This document shows, piece by piece, positions 23,501 through 34,874 of a stretch of 48,957 bases of DNA. The notes under the pieces are model-generated. The model did not search any database. It worked only from the letters and a program-made list of their open reading frames with translations, and had not been told where the DNA came from. The stretch comes from Magnaporthiopsis rhizophila (Eukaryota; Ascomycota; Sordariomycetes; Magnaporthales; Magnaporthaceae): contig PYSS01000180.1 in the NCBI GenBank assembly GCA_003049465.1, positions 1-48,957 of the forward strand. Direction: 5' to 3'. Within the stretch, counting starts at the first letter, position 1, and each line of letters starts with the position of its first letter. The position numbers were made by a program, and so were the translations under genes.

Positions 23501-24313
23501 GGGCTCCGCTAGGTGCTCGAAGTAGGTCAGATTCTGAACGATGGACGTTTGCGCGGCGTACCCGTGGCCATGGTGTTTGATGGCCATGCAAAGCACCTTG
23601 AAGACGTGCATGCGGATAGGCGTGCTCTTGACGCGCTGCTCGCTCTCGAGAATCAGATAGACGGGCCGGCAGATCAAGAGGATGAAGGTATCCCGTTCAG
23701 GAGTGGTCAGGAAGATCTTGGATAGCTTTAGGCGCAGGACCTTGCACATGGTATCAAGGGCGGTCTGTAGCTGCATAGCCGAATCCCAGCTCCCGTCCTG
23801 GTCCGCGGCAGCGGCAGTGGCCTTTTTGCCCTTGGGCTTGGCCCCGCGACGGACGGCAGGGGCGGCCGACGACTTCTCGGCCGCCTTTGTCTCGACACAG
23901 GAGATAGTCCATTGCAGCAGGAAGCTGTAGATCTCGAGCAGCTGCTTGTGGTGAGCGACCAGATCCTGCTCGTCGGACTCGAGGTCGTTTGCGACAGAGT
24001 CCGCCTCTGCGGCCAGTCCCGAGGTGATGAGGTCGAAGATCTTGCTCAGCGAGTGCGCAGGCAGAAAGGCCGTGTACTTGAGCAGAAACTGCAGCGAGTC
24101 GAAGTGCGCGCTGCGCGTGATAGCCTCGGGGTTGTTGGCCACGGCATCGACGATGGGGTTTAGCACGGGGTTTATGACGGCGTTGGTCAGGGCTTCGGGG
24201 TCGTTTTCGCAGTCGAACAGGGCGCTGTGTGCTTCGGGAGTTGGTATGCTAGCCGGGTCGCTCATGTAGTGTTTGAGCGCCTCGTTGATGTCGAAGCTGA
24301 TGTGGTTGTCCAT
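20504..24313 (-). CDS. cnd1: condensin complex subunit 1 (Cnd1/CAP-D2/Ycs4)
   Basis: HEAT-repeat regulatory subunit of condensin, required for mitotic chromosome compaction. Exon 1 24313-20753, intron 20752-20675 (GTATTT donor, TACTAAC-like branch, CAACAG acceptor), exon 2 20674-20504; 1243 aa. The N-terminus MDNHISFDINEALKHY is followed by HEAT-type helices, a Lys-rich linker near 160-175 (KPKGKK), more HEAT repeats, a Ser/Pro/Gly-rich spacer about 825-890 and a charged Ala/Glu-rich helix. The Cnd1 domain lies about 990-1190, with the blocks TVRSNAVIALGDMAVCFNHL and PEPSVKRTCLMTLTFLILAG. The length agrees with fungal homologues. The last intron is 78 nt, a multiple of three, and has no in-frame stop, so retention would insert 26 residues. 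It diverges from cdc7. Confidence 0.95.
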   Translation of the reverse strand: MDNHISFDINEALKHYMSDPASIPTPEAHSALFDCENDPEALTNAVINPVLNPIVDAVANNPEAITRSAHFDSLQFLLKYTAFLPAHSLSKIFDLITSGLAAEADSVANDLESDEQDLVAHHKQLLEIYSFLLQWTISCVETKAAEKSSAAPAVRRGAKPKGKKATAAAADQDGSWDSAMQLQTALDTMCKVLRLKLSKIFLTTPERDTFILLICRPVYLILESEQRVKSTPIRMHVFKVLCMAIKHHGHGYAAQTSIVQNLTYFEHLAEPMAEFLHILSEQYDYDQLAAEIMVELSGRAFSSQDTKGPKSVSTFITKLSELAPRLVIKQVSQLIKQMDSESYTLRCALIEVCGNMVTYLSKLDQRGENHKTQLDAFFGILQERFLDVNPYCRCRTIQVYVKLCDLEHKFSRRRQKVAELAAQSLEDKSSNVRRNAVKLLGCLIKTHPFSAVHGAQLNRTEWQARLDRVQSELDALRPPVDAPGLDGEKAANTTVDTALLDDATQLETPRKDAGPKPMSDEEKVEAIRKAQQEAATSEAINNLTLQKKYYTEALRFINVIHEATGTICQLLGSKNKSEVIEAMDFFEIGDAYNIEENKVGIRRMLRLIWTKGNSDEGKGVQTHLIDCYKRLFFEAPGSFSPNDAANYIARNMISLTFGATPAELTSLEQLLATMMKGGMIHDIVIHKLWQVYGVQKREISRTQRRGAIIVLGMLATASPEIVVGEIETMLRTGLGSLGRADLQLAKYTCVALRRINPTGRQAAKDSLVKFSRLPNDHAVLARLAAITDVPSDSNEEWYGVAEQAINAIYAISKHPDVLCSEIIRHKTKQVFSHQSSSRPTSSRSNADEAAPAGGEVEAPNGTAEETGQANGDPAVPDGSSSSKPKRDNAVALSQLLFIVGHVAIKQIVHLEACELDFKRRKQEKEKSAAAAAEAEEAEARRGSKVSRASMASRAGVKDKQKSEEPADELDLIGGTTEDDFTEAMAHIRERELLYGPSSLLALFGPLVSEVCANNTTYRNRGLQAAATLCLAKLMCVSAEYCESNLPLLITIMERSTDATVRSNAVIALGDMAVCFNHLIDENTDFLYRRLADPEPSVKRTCLMTLTFLILAGQVKVKGQLGEMAKCLEDEDKRIADLARMFFTELSTKDNAVYNHFVDMFSLLSAEKALDEESFRRIVKFLLGFVEKVFFSPLSPLFFCTTYNLLTRLRHHQQDKHAKQLAEKLAARLARCDTERQWNDVAFALGLLQHKNEDIAKLVSEGFKMVQATA

Positions 24314-24999
24314 GGCTGCGGTTCTTGTCTGCGCTGCGGCGGGCGCAAAAGAGGGGAAAAAGGGGGGCTGCTCGTTGCCGTCAGTCGTGCTTCCTCCCGC
24401 TTTGAGGGGGTTTTCTGGTGGTTTCCCGTGATGCGCGCGTCGCGCTAAATGTCATAGGAAGATGACGGGTGCCGGCGTCGACTTCGGGGAGGGATGGCGT
24501 TGTGTTGTCCGCTCGCATGTGCGCGGCGAGAGTGTCTTTGGTGGAGGAATCGTCTTTTGCGGTAAAGCGGCAGGCTTGCCCCTCCAATGCCCAGCAACTG
24601 TTTGTTTTTGTTTTCTTTCCCCCAAAGCGCCGCTTCGCTGCATCGCGCCACTTAACCCCTGCGCCCCACCTAACCCCCACCACCTAAAAGCCCAAATTGA
24701 GCGCGTCGGTTCGTCGCCAGCCGCGGTATTTGGTTTGTAGCTGGAAGACGCAACCTTGAGACAACCAACTGCAACAGGAAACAATCCGTTAGGCACGTAT
24801 TTGAGCTCTCACCAACCGATTGGCGCGTCTATCCTGCCTTTCACCGTTTTCTCGCGACTAGAATTACCAAGGTACCTAGCCAGCACGGCGTAGGCTTGTT
24901 TCGTCTCAGGACCCCGAGTTCCACTAGCTCTTTTATATACCGGCCCCTTGTTTGGGCGTGTACAGGGAGCACGTATACTCGCGCGTGTACGCTGGCGAC
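24314..24999. promoter_or_regulatory. divergent promoter of cnd1 and cdc7
   Basis: 686 bp between two cell-cycle genes facing away from each other. GC-box-like motifs resembling E2F/MBF sites occur: GCGCGCGTCGCGCTAAA at 24433-24449 and ATTGGCGCGTC at 24819-24829, plus ATCGCGCCAC near 24640. No exact ACGCGT was noted. Joint G1/S control is an inference from gene function and these motifs. Confidence 0.4.
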
Positions 25000-26688
25000 A
25001 TGACAACTACAGTCCGCCGCAGACGGGAGGGCTCCTTCGAGATATGTGAGGACGTTCCGCCTACCGAGGATACTCAGATGGAGGAAGAGATCCATGTTAG
25101 GCATCACCCCCCTGAGGAGTACGACGATCCAGAAACAGAAACCCTGGACCAAGAAGAGGACCCAGCCGCCGCACGAGTACGAGAGTATTACAGGCGGGCA
25201 CATCGAGAGCAGCAAGAAAAAGAACGACAGACCGCACAGAACCAAAGACCACCGCCCCAGGAAGTGGAGCAGGTACATGAAGAAGTGCCTGAAGAAGAGG
25301 AGGAGGAAGAGGATCTCGACGGTGACGCGTCCGATGAGGACGTCATCGAGGACTCGGTCCAGCAGGACATGGCCAAATTGCAGAACGCCTTCCCCGGCTT
25401 CCGTGACAAGTACCGTCTAATCAAGCGGATCGGTGAGGGTATGTGGCTGCGCTGCCTGGTTCCCCTGCCCTAATGTGGACAGAACCGATGCTGACCCCGA
25501 GGTCGACCTCCAGGCACTTTCTCGACCGTCTACAAAGCAGAGGATCTGCAGTATGACTTTTACGAAAACGCATGGGACATGGATAGGGAGAATGAAAAAT
25601 GGGCGCCTCCGCCAGTGAGGAGTTATGGTCTCACCTCGCCGGAGCCACAGATGCCCCGGCCGCGACGCAAGGCAAAGTATGTCGCTATTAAAAAGATTTA
25701 CGTCACCTCGTCGCCCATCCGCATCCTCAACGAGCTGGAGCTGTTGTTTGCTCTCAGGGACTGCCCGGGCGTCTGCCCCCTGATCACGGCCTTCCGGCAA
25801 CACGATCAAGTCGTGGCAATCCTCCCCTACTTTCGCCACTCGGACTTTCGTGACTACTACAAAAACATGACGGTCCGGGACATGTCCATATACCTGCGCT
25901 CGCTGTTCGTCGCGCTCAGGTCGGTCCATATGATGAACATACTGCACCGGGACATCAAGCCGACCAACTTTCTCTACGACCCCGACACCCAGCGCGGCGT
26001 GCTCGTCGACTTCGGCCTGGCCGAGCGCGAGGGTGCCGAGGGCTCGTCGAAGCGCTGCTACTGCCACGAGGAGCACGCGATGCGCAAGGCCAAGCTCCGC
26101 CACGCCATCGCCGCGACGGGCAACACGGGCAACCACCTCGGCTACCCCAAGGAGGACCGGCGACCGAGCCGGCGCGCGAACCGGGCGGGCACGCGCGGCT
26201 TCCGCGCGCCCGAGGTGCTGTTCAAGTGCACCGAGCAGACGCCCAAGATCGACATCTGGTCGGCGGGCGTGATCCTGCTGACCATCCTGAGCAAGCGGTT
26301 CCCCTTCTTCAACAGCGCCGACGATGTCGACGCCATGATCGAGATCGCCACCATCTTTGGCCAGCGCCGCATGAAGGCGGCCGCTCAGCTCCACGGCTGC
26401 ATGTTCGAGACCACCATCCCCACCGTCGGCACCCAGGGCTTCAGCCTCGAGCGCATCGTGCTCTGGAGCACCTGCCGCGCCGACTCGGACGAGACGCTGA
26501 CCGAGGACGAGAAGCTGGCCTGCGCGTTTCTGAACCGGTGCATGGAGCTGGACCCCGCCCGCCGCATCAGCGCCGACGAGGCCTTGGACCACGAGTTCCT
26601 CCGCATGGCCGTGCCGCCGGAAGAACGGGAAGGGCAGGACGGCGAGGGAAATGACGAGGATGACGAGATCGACATGATACAAGCATAA
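25000..26688 (+). CDS. cdc7: Cdc7/Hsk1 kinase (Dbf4-dependent kinase catalytic subunit)
   Basis: Ser/Thr kinase that with Dbf4 phosphorylates the Mcm2-7 helicase to start DNA replication. Exon 1 25000-25438, intron 25439-25513 (GTATGT, branch GCTGAC, CTCCAG), exon 2 25514-26688; 537 aa. The N-terminal third is acidic (a run of eight Glu followed by Asp at about 99-107). The kinase domain begins KYRLIKRIGEG and, across the splice, TFSTVYKAED. The ATP-binding Lys is in YVAIKKIY (about 206), the catalytic loop is HRDIKPTN with Asp near 293, and DFG follows near 312. An Arg/Lys-rich insert (kinase insert, typical of Cdc7) comes before GTRGFRAPEVL, then DIWSAGVILL. All catalytic residues are present. 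A long acidic tail ends the protein. It is the last intact gene before the AT-rich block. Confidence 0.95.
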
Positions 26689-28635
26689 GGCACGACGGTA
26701 TTTTCTGCGATGCATATAACCATTCACTTGGTACAGACGAAAAGCTCATCCTGACGATTGTGTTTGGCACACGCTATAATATTAATGTATTATATGGAAA
26801 CGTGCATGAAGGCATACGGATAAAGGCAGCAAGGGATTTTAAAGTTGACCATACTCATTTAGTAGCAAGCTGGTCGTAATATTAAACCAGCCCTGGTATC
26901 CGCGTAAAAAAAGTATAAAAAGGACAGGACACCCACGATAATTTTTTTTTTGGTATCCCAGGCAGCAGAGCAGGCAGCAATGAATTTCACCACTTCCCAA
27001 TTTTGGGGAATATTATCCCCCCCTTATTTCCCTTTTTCCCAATCATCCAATTTGTTCGTGGATAATACCGAGAAGTAATATAACGCACAGATTGTACCAG
27101 CATCCTTTATTCCATTATTTTCCCCACCAGTGGAAACCCCCGTTTCCATACAGGAAAAAGAACCAATATTATCTGTAAATTAGTGATCAGATAACCTTGA
27201 TATCGCCGATCCCACAGCTGCCAATATTCCTTTCCGATTAGCGGCCAGATTAGTTTTTTTTATTTACCCGAAATGCTTATTTACGGACGATAATTTTATT
27301 GCTGGGGTAAAAAAATTCGAGTTTGACAAGTATTATACCGTTTAAAAAAATTATAAAAACGGCACTAAGCATTTTTATATTATTAAAAATTGGTTCCGCA
27401 AACGCAATATTAAAAACCCGAAACATTTTGATATTAAAAGGTTTTATCCGAACATTAATCGGATATAAAACCAATTTGCAGCATAAAAATATTTTTATAA
27501 GCGAAAAGGGAAGTTTTGTTATATTAATGGAATAATAATATAATAAATCGGTGCTTTGCACCGCCTTAATGGCTTATGGCTATAGCCACGTAATATATAA
27601 GGCTTATAGCCACCTGCGGGAAAGGTCCTTTTCGGATCCATCTTTTCACCTTTATTAATAACCTTATTCTCCCATACCAACAACCCTTTGGTATTAATTC
27701 CGTAACAATTAACAAAGGTCCATCCTTTTAAATCCGGGTTACCAATAAAAGGATATCAAACTAAAGGACTCAATAGCAAATGCCACACTCTCCAAAGGTA
27801 ATAATAAGGGCGGAACTCGAACCCTAACTTTTAAAAATGCAGGCAAAAATGGCCACGGATAATTATGCAATTAAAAGCGTGCAAGCCCAATTTTTTTACG
27901 TTTATAGCCGCTTTGGGGCCTTTAAATCCCAGTACCTCAAATATGCTTCGCAATACGGGATTTAAAAAGCGGACCCAAAAGGGTTTTTAACCAAAATCGA
28001 GGCGGATTTGGGAAATGTTTTTTTTTTTTTAAAAAAAAGGGCAGCGCTTAACCTAATAATGATACACCAAAATAAAAAAAAAACCCCTGGGGAAATTTTT
28101 GGCCCGGTGGGATACAGAAAAGTATAAGGCCAGCGCCGGGGGTTAAACCCCCCAGGCCCTGATTACCCTTTTGGCCGCAGCAATATTTCTAAAACTTTAA
28201 AAAAAAGGCTCAATTTTGAGGCAATATGGCCTTTAAGAATAAAAGGGTTTATTATATTACTAAAAGGATTCGAAAAAATATTTAATACCCCGGGCTTTAG
28301 CATATGCCTAATAATATTAGTTTATAAAAAAAATAACAGGATGGATTTTAATATAACCGGTATAACCCCCCCTCCGTTCAATATTTTTTTTGTAAAAAAA
28401 CAGGTTATTATAAATATAATTATCCCTAAAAAAAAGGCGCAAACGGTCCGGCCACGGCGATCCGGAATTTTACCACCTTTCAAAATTTTAATCGGAAATA
28501 AAAAGGGTTGGAAAGGTGAAAAGAATAAAAACCCCTGGGCAACCCCCTCGAAAATTAAAAGGCCAAAAAACCCTAACAACAGGTGGCATTAAATAACCCC
28601 ACATACATATAACCCTTTAACTATTCAAACCCTGG
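26689..28635. other. transition into the AT-rich, RIP-decayed block
   Basis: The cdc7 3' flank lasts about 250 bp, after which composition becomes strongly A+T-rich with many TpA steps and stop codons in all frames. Part of it matches the repeat called R here (about 27535-27707). The rest, for example 28,000-28,600, looks like a decayed coding relic on one strand, but no family could be read from it. Confidence 0.5.
27535..27707 (+). repeat. repeat R, copy 1 (3' terminal part)
   Basis: Matches 44775-44942 in the same orientation: both share a block around GGCTTATGGCTATAG, a TTTTCACCTTTATTAATAAC block and end in CCGTAACA. It includes the hairpin CGGTGCTTTGCACCG near 27551-27565. The 5' limit is unclear because similarity fades upstream. 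The element type is unknown. Confidence 0.6.
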
Positions 28636-28640
28636 GCTAT

Positions 28641-29071
28641 TGTTACAATCACAGGCCTTCTGCTCCTAGGGTAGGGCACCTAAGGGCGGTATTAAGCAGT
28701 ACTGGGTTATAAGGTCGACTTGCACGTAGTCTGGGATTTGGTAAAAATGTTATTTGTTATTATTTGCCCAAGGGGATGCTTTGGAGATAACTTAAATTGA
28801 CTAATACCAAAGCCTCAGTTAAAACTACCTTATTACCCGGAAGATTCTGCCCTTTTTATAATTGGACGATCCCTTTATTAGATTTTTTGGATCTGTGGAT
28901 CTGCGGACAGATCCAGAAATCCTTCCTTTGGATCTGTTATTTTGCTAACAGATCCAAAAATCCCTTTTTAGTTATGTGACCTACTATATTACCCCGCCGC
29001 GGGGTTAAGGCATAGCGCTGGGGGTTAGCCCCAGCCCTTTTATCTTTTCCGGGTGTAGCGCAGTTGTAATA
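28641..29071 (-). repeat. outer element, left LTR (3' LTR on minus strand)
   Basis: 431 bp, paired with 43881-44312. Starts TGTTACAATCACAGG on the plus strand and ends GTAATA, a decayed GTAACA. Contains several GGATCTGNGGATC-like repeats. Confidence 0.85.
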
Positions 29072-29771
29072 TCAGGTTCCCTTTTTAAAGCCAAGCCCTT
29101 TTGGCCATAATTGCACCTTTCTTTCCTTTTTTTATCCGTCGGTAAGTCCTTTTTCTTTCCCTTTTACCTATTTTGGCCCTAATAAAATGTTTGCTCGGAT
29201 ACAGAAATGCCCTTTTGTAAAAAAAAACCCTTTAGCGTAAAAATCTGCTTATTTTGGTTTTTGTATTTTTTATTATAATATTTTCCTGTTTTTATTGCCA
29301 CGAGGTTTTTAAACAGAAAAAATATTTTGCTGTTTCCCAGAACTTATTTTATTGCATGGAGTGTTTTTGTACCAACCGTTTTGGATGTAACATTTTTGGT
29401 TTTTTTTTCGCACAGTTTTGTACTATTGGCTTTAGTACCGAAAGCTGGAAAATAAGGTTAGGGCGGTTAAAAAAAAGCGCCGGGCGTTTGATAACCGTTT
29501 TGACCGTTTGCAAAAATAAAAAAACCTTTAGTTAAAAAAAAAGCTTCGTATTTTGTTTTATAATATTGATAATATAAAAAAATTGAAATGCGTTAAACGG
29601 AAAAAGGCGGTGCAGGCGGGTTTATTAGCCCTGGCTGCTTTTTTTGATTTTTCTGTTCCTGATTTTGCTTTTTTACCCCCTGGTTAAGGCGGGCTCGGGA
29701 TTAATTCTAATTTTAACCTGCTTGTTTTTTTTTAATCTAATAAATTGGCAAGCTTTTAACGATTTCCTTAA

Positions 29772-29840
29772 ATTGCATAATGCAGCAATAATGCACCTCG
29801 ATCCTTATTAAAAGGTTTTGGGTTTGATTTTTAGTGCAAC
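29772..29840 (+). other. tRNA-like fold inside the outer gypsy element, antisense to it
   Basis: 69 nt that can form an acceptor stem (5' ATTGCAT with 3' GTGCAAC, six of seven pairs) and a T arm (stem TTGGG, loop TTTGATT). It aligns with 41179-41111 at the equivalent site of the inner element. Decayed, so probably not a working tRNA gene. Confidence 0.5.
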
Positions 29841-30249
29841 TTTTAATATAATAATATTTTACTATGCATAATAATACGTTATTGGATTATTGTTTTTTGC
29901 TAACTTTTTTGTAATTATTTTTGCTGATATTTTTGTAAAATTTCCTGGTAATTTCCAAGGTTTATTTTTTTCCCATATATTATGCTTATATCCGTACCCT
30001 GCCTATTTAACCAAATATTACCGTTTGCAATAGTATATTTTATTATTAAAGATTTTCTTAATTTCCCATTTTTAATTTGGATTAATTTTTAATAATTCCG
30101 TGCTTTTCGAACCAAACGGTGCTGGTTTTAGCAGGGAAATATAAAAATAGGATAAATTGTTATAATTAGTAATAGCTAAATTTTATAATTAACTGGCGAA
30201 ATTATTTTTTTAACCCTAAATAGTCCGAATTTTTATAATCCAGTTTATC

Positions 30250-30920
30250 ATTTGGCCGTTTTGTTTTAATATTGCGGCGCAAAAGGTGAATATTATCCCT
30301 TTTTTTAAAGGTTGGTTTTTTAAGCTTTTTTATTTGTTTGGGTGGATATGCATTTTTAAAGCTCTTTGAGCTTTTTTTGCAAATGTTTATATAATTTGGT
30401 TATTTTAATAACCTGTATTTCCGTTACGGAAGCATTTTTTTCTGTTTTGGGTTCCTTATATACCGTAAGTATAAATTTATAATTTGCGAAAAACGGGGTA
30501 ACTTTTATACTTTTGTATACTGAACTGTTATAAACGAACTGGGCTATAGGAAATAATTATATTTAATTAGTTTATTTATAATTAATATAATAGTATAAAT
30601 ATTATTTTATGGTCTGGTTTATTTGCTTTATTTGTTTATCTGTTTTGGAATAATAAATTATTAATAATGCATATTTTGCTCCAAGTTTGGCCGTTAAAAT
30701 CTTCCAAAATTTGCTTATAAATAATTTATTTCGATCCGTAATTAATTTATTAGGCATTTTGTATTTTAAAATTATATTCCTGATAAAAATATATATTAGC
30801 TTTATAATATTGCTATTTTTTTATAAAATAAAAATAAAGTATATTTGGTAAGCCTGTTTACCATTATTAAAATATTATTATACTGGATATTTATCAGGGG
30901 TTTTTTTAATTTAGGGAGTT
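30250..30920 (-). pseudogene. integrase remnant of the outer element
   Basis: Minus-strand relic aligned by eye with the better preserved integrase of the inner element at 40012-40700. The shared segment near 30270-30310 is the complement of the inner GGGGAATAGCATTTATC block. Full of stops. Confidence 0.55.
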
Positions 30921-31339
30921 TAATTATAAAATTTATGGTAACTTTTTGCCATATTTTATTAGGCACTGGCAGGGGCTAAAATAATCCGTAAGGCTTGTAT
31001 TTGCCAGCCTTATTTTTAGCATAATTTTTATAATTTTTAATTACTTTTTGGATTATGGCCCGGATGTTTATAAACCTGTAATATTATTATAATTTTTTCC
31101 AGGTTTTGGTTATCATTTAATATTTATAAACCATTTGGCTATAAATTTGCTGGCTTTTTTTAAAGGTTTATTTTTTTTAAAACGTGGTTTTTAATAGTAT
31201 CTGTTATATTAAAACCAAAAATTTGTTTGGTTTTTGTGCTAAAATTATGTGCATTTTTAATAGCACCTTATTTTTATAATCCGATCGGTGGCTTAGGGCA
31301 TTTATTTATCCGTTTTCCAACCCTTTTTTATACTCGATT

Positions 31340-31638
31340 TGTCGGAATAGGCATTCTGTGCGCGTGCGATCCGGCAAAGGAGGACGGAATGGAGGGACCC
31401 TCTGGGCCCCTTTGGATCCCGCACGGGCCAACCGGCCTGTGCGGCTAGAGCGGCGGATCGCCCTTTGGGCGATCGCCTCCGCGCAGATAAAAGGGCAGTC
31501 CTTTGCCCTTCCTTAGGCAGATAGATTCCTTCCTCCTTATGCACAATAATAGGACTTCCCCAGATCATAAAGATCGTTGTTCACCCCTTTTGAAGATCTC
31601 CGAGCCGACTGAACAGGAGAAACCCTCTCCTGCCAACA
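31340..31638 (+). mobile_element. solo LTR, little mutated and GC-rich
   Basis: 299 bp running from TGTCGG to CCAACA, near-perfect inverted ends, flanked by the exact 5-bp duplication CGATT (31335-31339 and 31639-31643). It is conspicuously GC-rich within TA-rich surroundings. It contains the hairpin GATCGCCC-TTT-GGGCGATC at 31456-31474 followed by AGATAAAA, a TATA-like motif on the plus strand. The ends and TSD fit an LTR of another family, perhaps copia-type. Strand is inferred from the TATA-like motif only. Confidence 0.8.
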
Positions 31639-32359
31639 CGATTTTAAAATTATAATTTTAAAAAAACTAATTTTATCGGATTTATTATTTATTTAATATT
31701 TGGTAAATGGTAAAATATGCCAGATTTTTATAATTCGTATAAATTATAACCTGATAATTTGTTTAGCATAAATATATTTTTCACTTTTTTAATACTCGGA
31801 TAATAATTATAAATTTTTTATTATAGATCGGATAATTCAGTTCCGGTCCGTTAAATTTATATAATAGGAAAATACAAAAATGCAGCTTTTTATTATCGTT
31901 TTATTAATTAAATTAGGCTTTAATCGCAAAATCCAACGCATTAATTTTAACCTTAAATGGTTTGTTTGAATTTGGTAAAATTAATATTGGTTTTTATATT
32001 ATAGCTTTTTTTAGCAAATTAAAAGCTTTTTATTTTTGTATTCCCTAATGGAACTGGTAATTATTTTTGGTAAATTTCGTAAATAAAAGCGCTATTTTGC
32101 TAAAATTTCAAATAAACCATTAATAAAAGTTTAAAAAACCCAAAAAATTTTGTATTTTTTTAATATTGGTTAATTTAGGCTATTTTTTTACCATTTGTAC
32201 CTTTTTAAATTTTATCCGTATTTATCCTAGCATAATTATATATTTTAAAAAAACAATTTTTTGTATATACCATATACATTTTTCGGGTTTAATTAGAAGC
32301 TTTGCATTTTGTAATTTTTGCAAAACCTTATACATATATTTTTTGTATTTTTTTAGCAT

Positions 32360-32400
32360 TTTTAAAAAAACAAATATTATTTAAATAAGGAAATATATAA
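32360..32400 (-). pseudogene. reverse transcriptase active-site remnant of the outer element
   Basis: The minus strand reads YLNNI where YLDDI is expected, followed by a segment ending LQKLQNAK that parallels the inner element downstream of 38854. Both catalytic Asp codons have become Asn. Confidence 0.5.
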
Positions 32401-34278
32401 ATATTTAAATATTTTTGCAATATATAATTAATTATTCGCTAAAAATATAACTGGTACATTAATAAACCCGAAAATTATTACCAGCAATTTGTATATTTTT
32501 AACCGGGTTCGAAAAGCAGTTTTTTATTTATTTTTTCTTTAATTTTTAACAGGCCATATGCTTTACATAAATCCAAAATTATAAATTATTTAGCTTTGCT
32601 AAATTTATTTTGCAATTTATCAATAAAAAACAAAAAAATACCAATCTTTTATTATAATCTTATTTAACGGATAATAATCGATATATATCTGTTTTTTTTT
32701 ATCTTTTTTGGGGATAAATAATATTTTATATCCCACAAAAAAATTCGAAAATTAAATAATGCCTTATTTCAGGTTTTCCGCAAATTATTTTTGCAATAAT
32801 TTTTATTATTTGGGGTTTAACCGGTACAGCCTTTGGTAATTAAATTATATTTCCGGTTTAAATTTGATTTTATAATCAAATAATCCGTATTATAAAAATT
32901 CTGTTCTTAAATCTTTTTAAAATAATCTTTAATATTAATAGTATTTTTCGGGAACATTTTTTAGGTATTAATGTACTTATTTATCAGGCGGATCGTAATT
33001 TTGGCCGCAATCCTCTATTATTTTTATTTTTTTATTATTAACCTTGGTTATGCCTTTTTCTAAATTATAATTTTAATTATAATTTCCCTTATAATTTTAC
33101 CTTTATTTTCGGGATTTTTTGCTATTAAAACTAACACTACCTGATAATTGCAAATTTATCGGTGCAATTAGCCAAAATTAATTGCCAAATCCTGCTATTA
33201 TTACAATCATCCTGTCTGGCTTCTGTTTTTTATAATCAGGGGCCCGTAACTATTGGATTTTTTTATTTTCCAATAATACCTTTTTTTATTAAATTTTCTC
33301 CAAAATCTAATTTATTAGGGGATTAAACTTTTTAAACCAGGGGAAACCCAAAATTAATTTTTTTGGTATTTATAATATCCAGGGTAACCTTATAAATTTT
33401 CCCTATAATTTTAAACCTAAATTAATTTATTTTTAAATCAATTATTTTATCGTTATAAATAATTGGTTTTTCTTTTATGATTCCAAAACCATATAATTAT
33501 TATTTCCGATATATCGATATATTATATTTTATTACCGTTTTTAATATAATATAATTTTCGTTAAATCCGTAATTAACCATTATTATTAATTATTATCCTT
33601 ATTATTTAATTACTTTTCTGATATAAAATAAATAATTATTTATAATTTTTATTAGGGTCCTTTTAATTCGTTTTTTTTCCGTCCATACCAAGCCCTTATT
33701 CCGGTAAAACACCATAATTTTTTGGTTTATACTAATAACCAAAGTGAAACTGTCCAATCTGCCAATTTTTGGCTTTTTTTTCGGCATAATGCTTATATTT
33801 TACTTTTTTACAAACATAATATAATAATAATTTTATTATACATATTATAAAATAATAAAATACTGGGGCAAATACTGTTATTTTTTTAATATAATTGCAT
33901 AATATAATTTATTATTTAAATAATTGCTATTCCTGTTTGGGCAGGTTTTAAAATTTCGCATTATCCCTTTAAAAACCAATTATTCTTCAGCTTTTTGGGC
34001 AAATGATTACTGCAAATATAATACAAATATTTTGCCCAAAAAATTCCTGCATACCCGGGGTTATTTATCGCCAAATTTTTATAATTTTTTTTAATTATAT
34101 AATTTTGCTGGTACAGAAATAAATCATTTTTCCAATACTATATTTGGTATATATCCTTTCCGTAATAAATAACAGTTTGGTTATTTCGGCCCCAGTCCAG
34201 GCGCTAACTGTTATTTTTTATTATAAGCACCTTGCGATACAGCTTGCAATTTTTGGATCTTTTCGGATTATTGGGTCA

Positions 34279-34389
34279 TATCACGGTACAATCCCTTATA
34301 TGAAAACCAAGCACATCGTAGCCCTGGATATAACAACGTTCCCTTTTGCTTTGGTGTAACGGGTATTACCTTGGTCTAATCCTGTAACA
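34279..34389 (+). repeat. TRIM-like element, left terminal repeat
   Basis: 111 bp, same length as 34764-34874 and 45997-46107, all alignable over their full length. Confidence 0.75.
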
Positions 34390-34763
34390 GTTTATTATAT
34401 CCAACTTTGGATCGCTCAAATTCAATTCCCCGCACGGTCGCGCGCATAGGTTTTCGTTCGTAGCGTAACATTTGGGTGGCGCAACGCGCACGGGACACCA
34501 CCTGTGGCGCTTTTTCTGCCGGGGGCAGGGCAATTGGCTCCAGCAATTCGAAAAGCCGACCGAGGCTTTTCAGGGGGGCTTATTAAACGATTAACCCCGT
34601 AACACGTGCATTATAACGCATAAGCGCCAGCGCTTTGCTTGCACAGCGCCAGCGCTAGTACCCTGCTTGTGCAGTGCCTCCAAAAAAGCAAACCTTGTGC
34701 GAAGATTAACCTTAATTATGCATTTGTGCAATTGCGGATAATTGCAGCATAAGGGTGGAGTAC

Positions 34764-34874
34764 TGTTACGGTACGATCCTTTATATAAGAACCAAGCATA
34801 TTATAATCCCGGATATGATAATGTTCCTTTTTATTTTGGTGTAACAGGTATTACCTTGGTCTAATCCTGTGACA
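34764..34874 (+). repeat. TRIM-like element, right terminal repeat
   Basis: 111 bp, begins TGTTACGGTACGATCC and ends CCTGTGACA. Confidence 0.75.

Noticed and set aside
27805..27890. Another tRNA-like B box on the minus strand (GGTTCGAGTTCC)
   Set aside because: Stem pairing around the loop is poor; likely a decayed repeat or chance.
28341..28592. 83-aa open frame in the AT-rich block
   Set aside because: No family resemblance, both strands are open, and the surroundings are RIP-decayed; kept only as part of the transition region.
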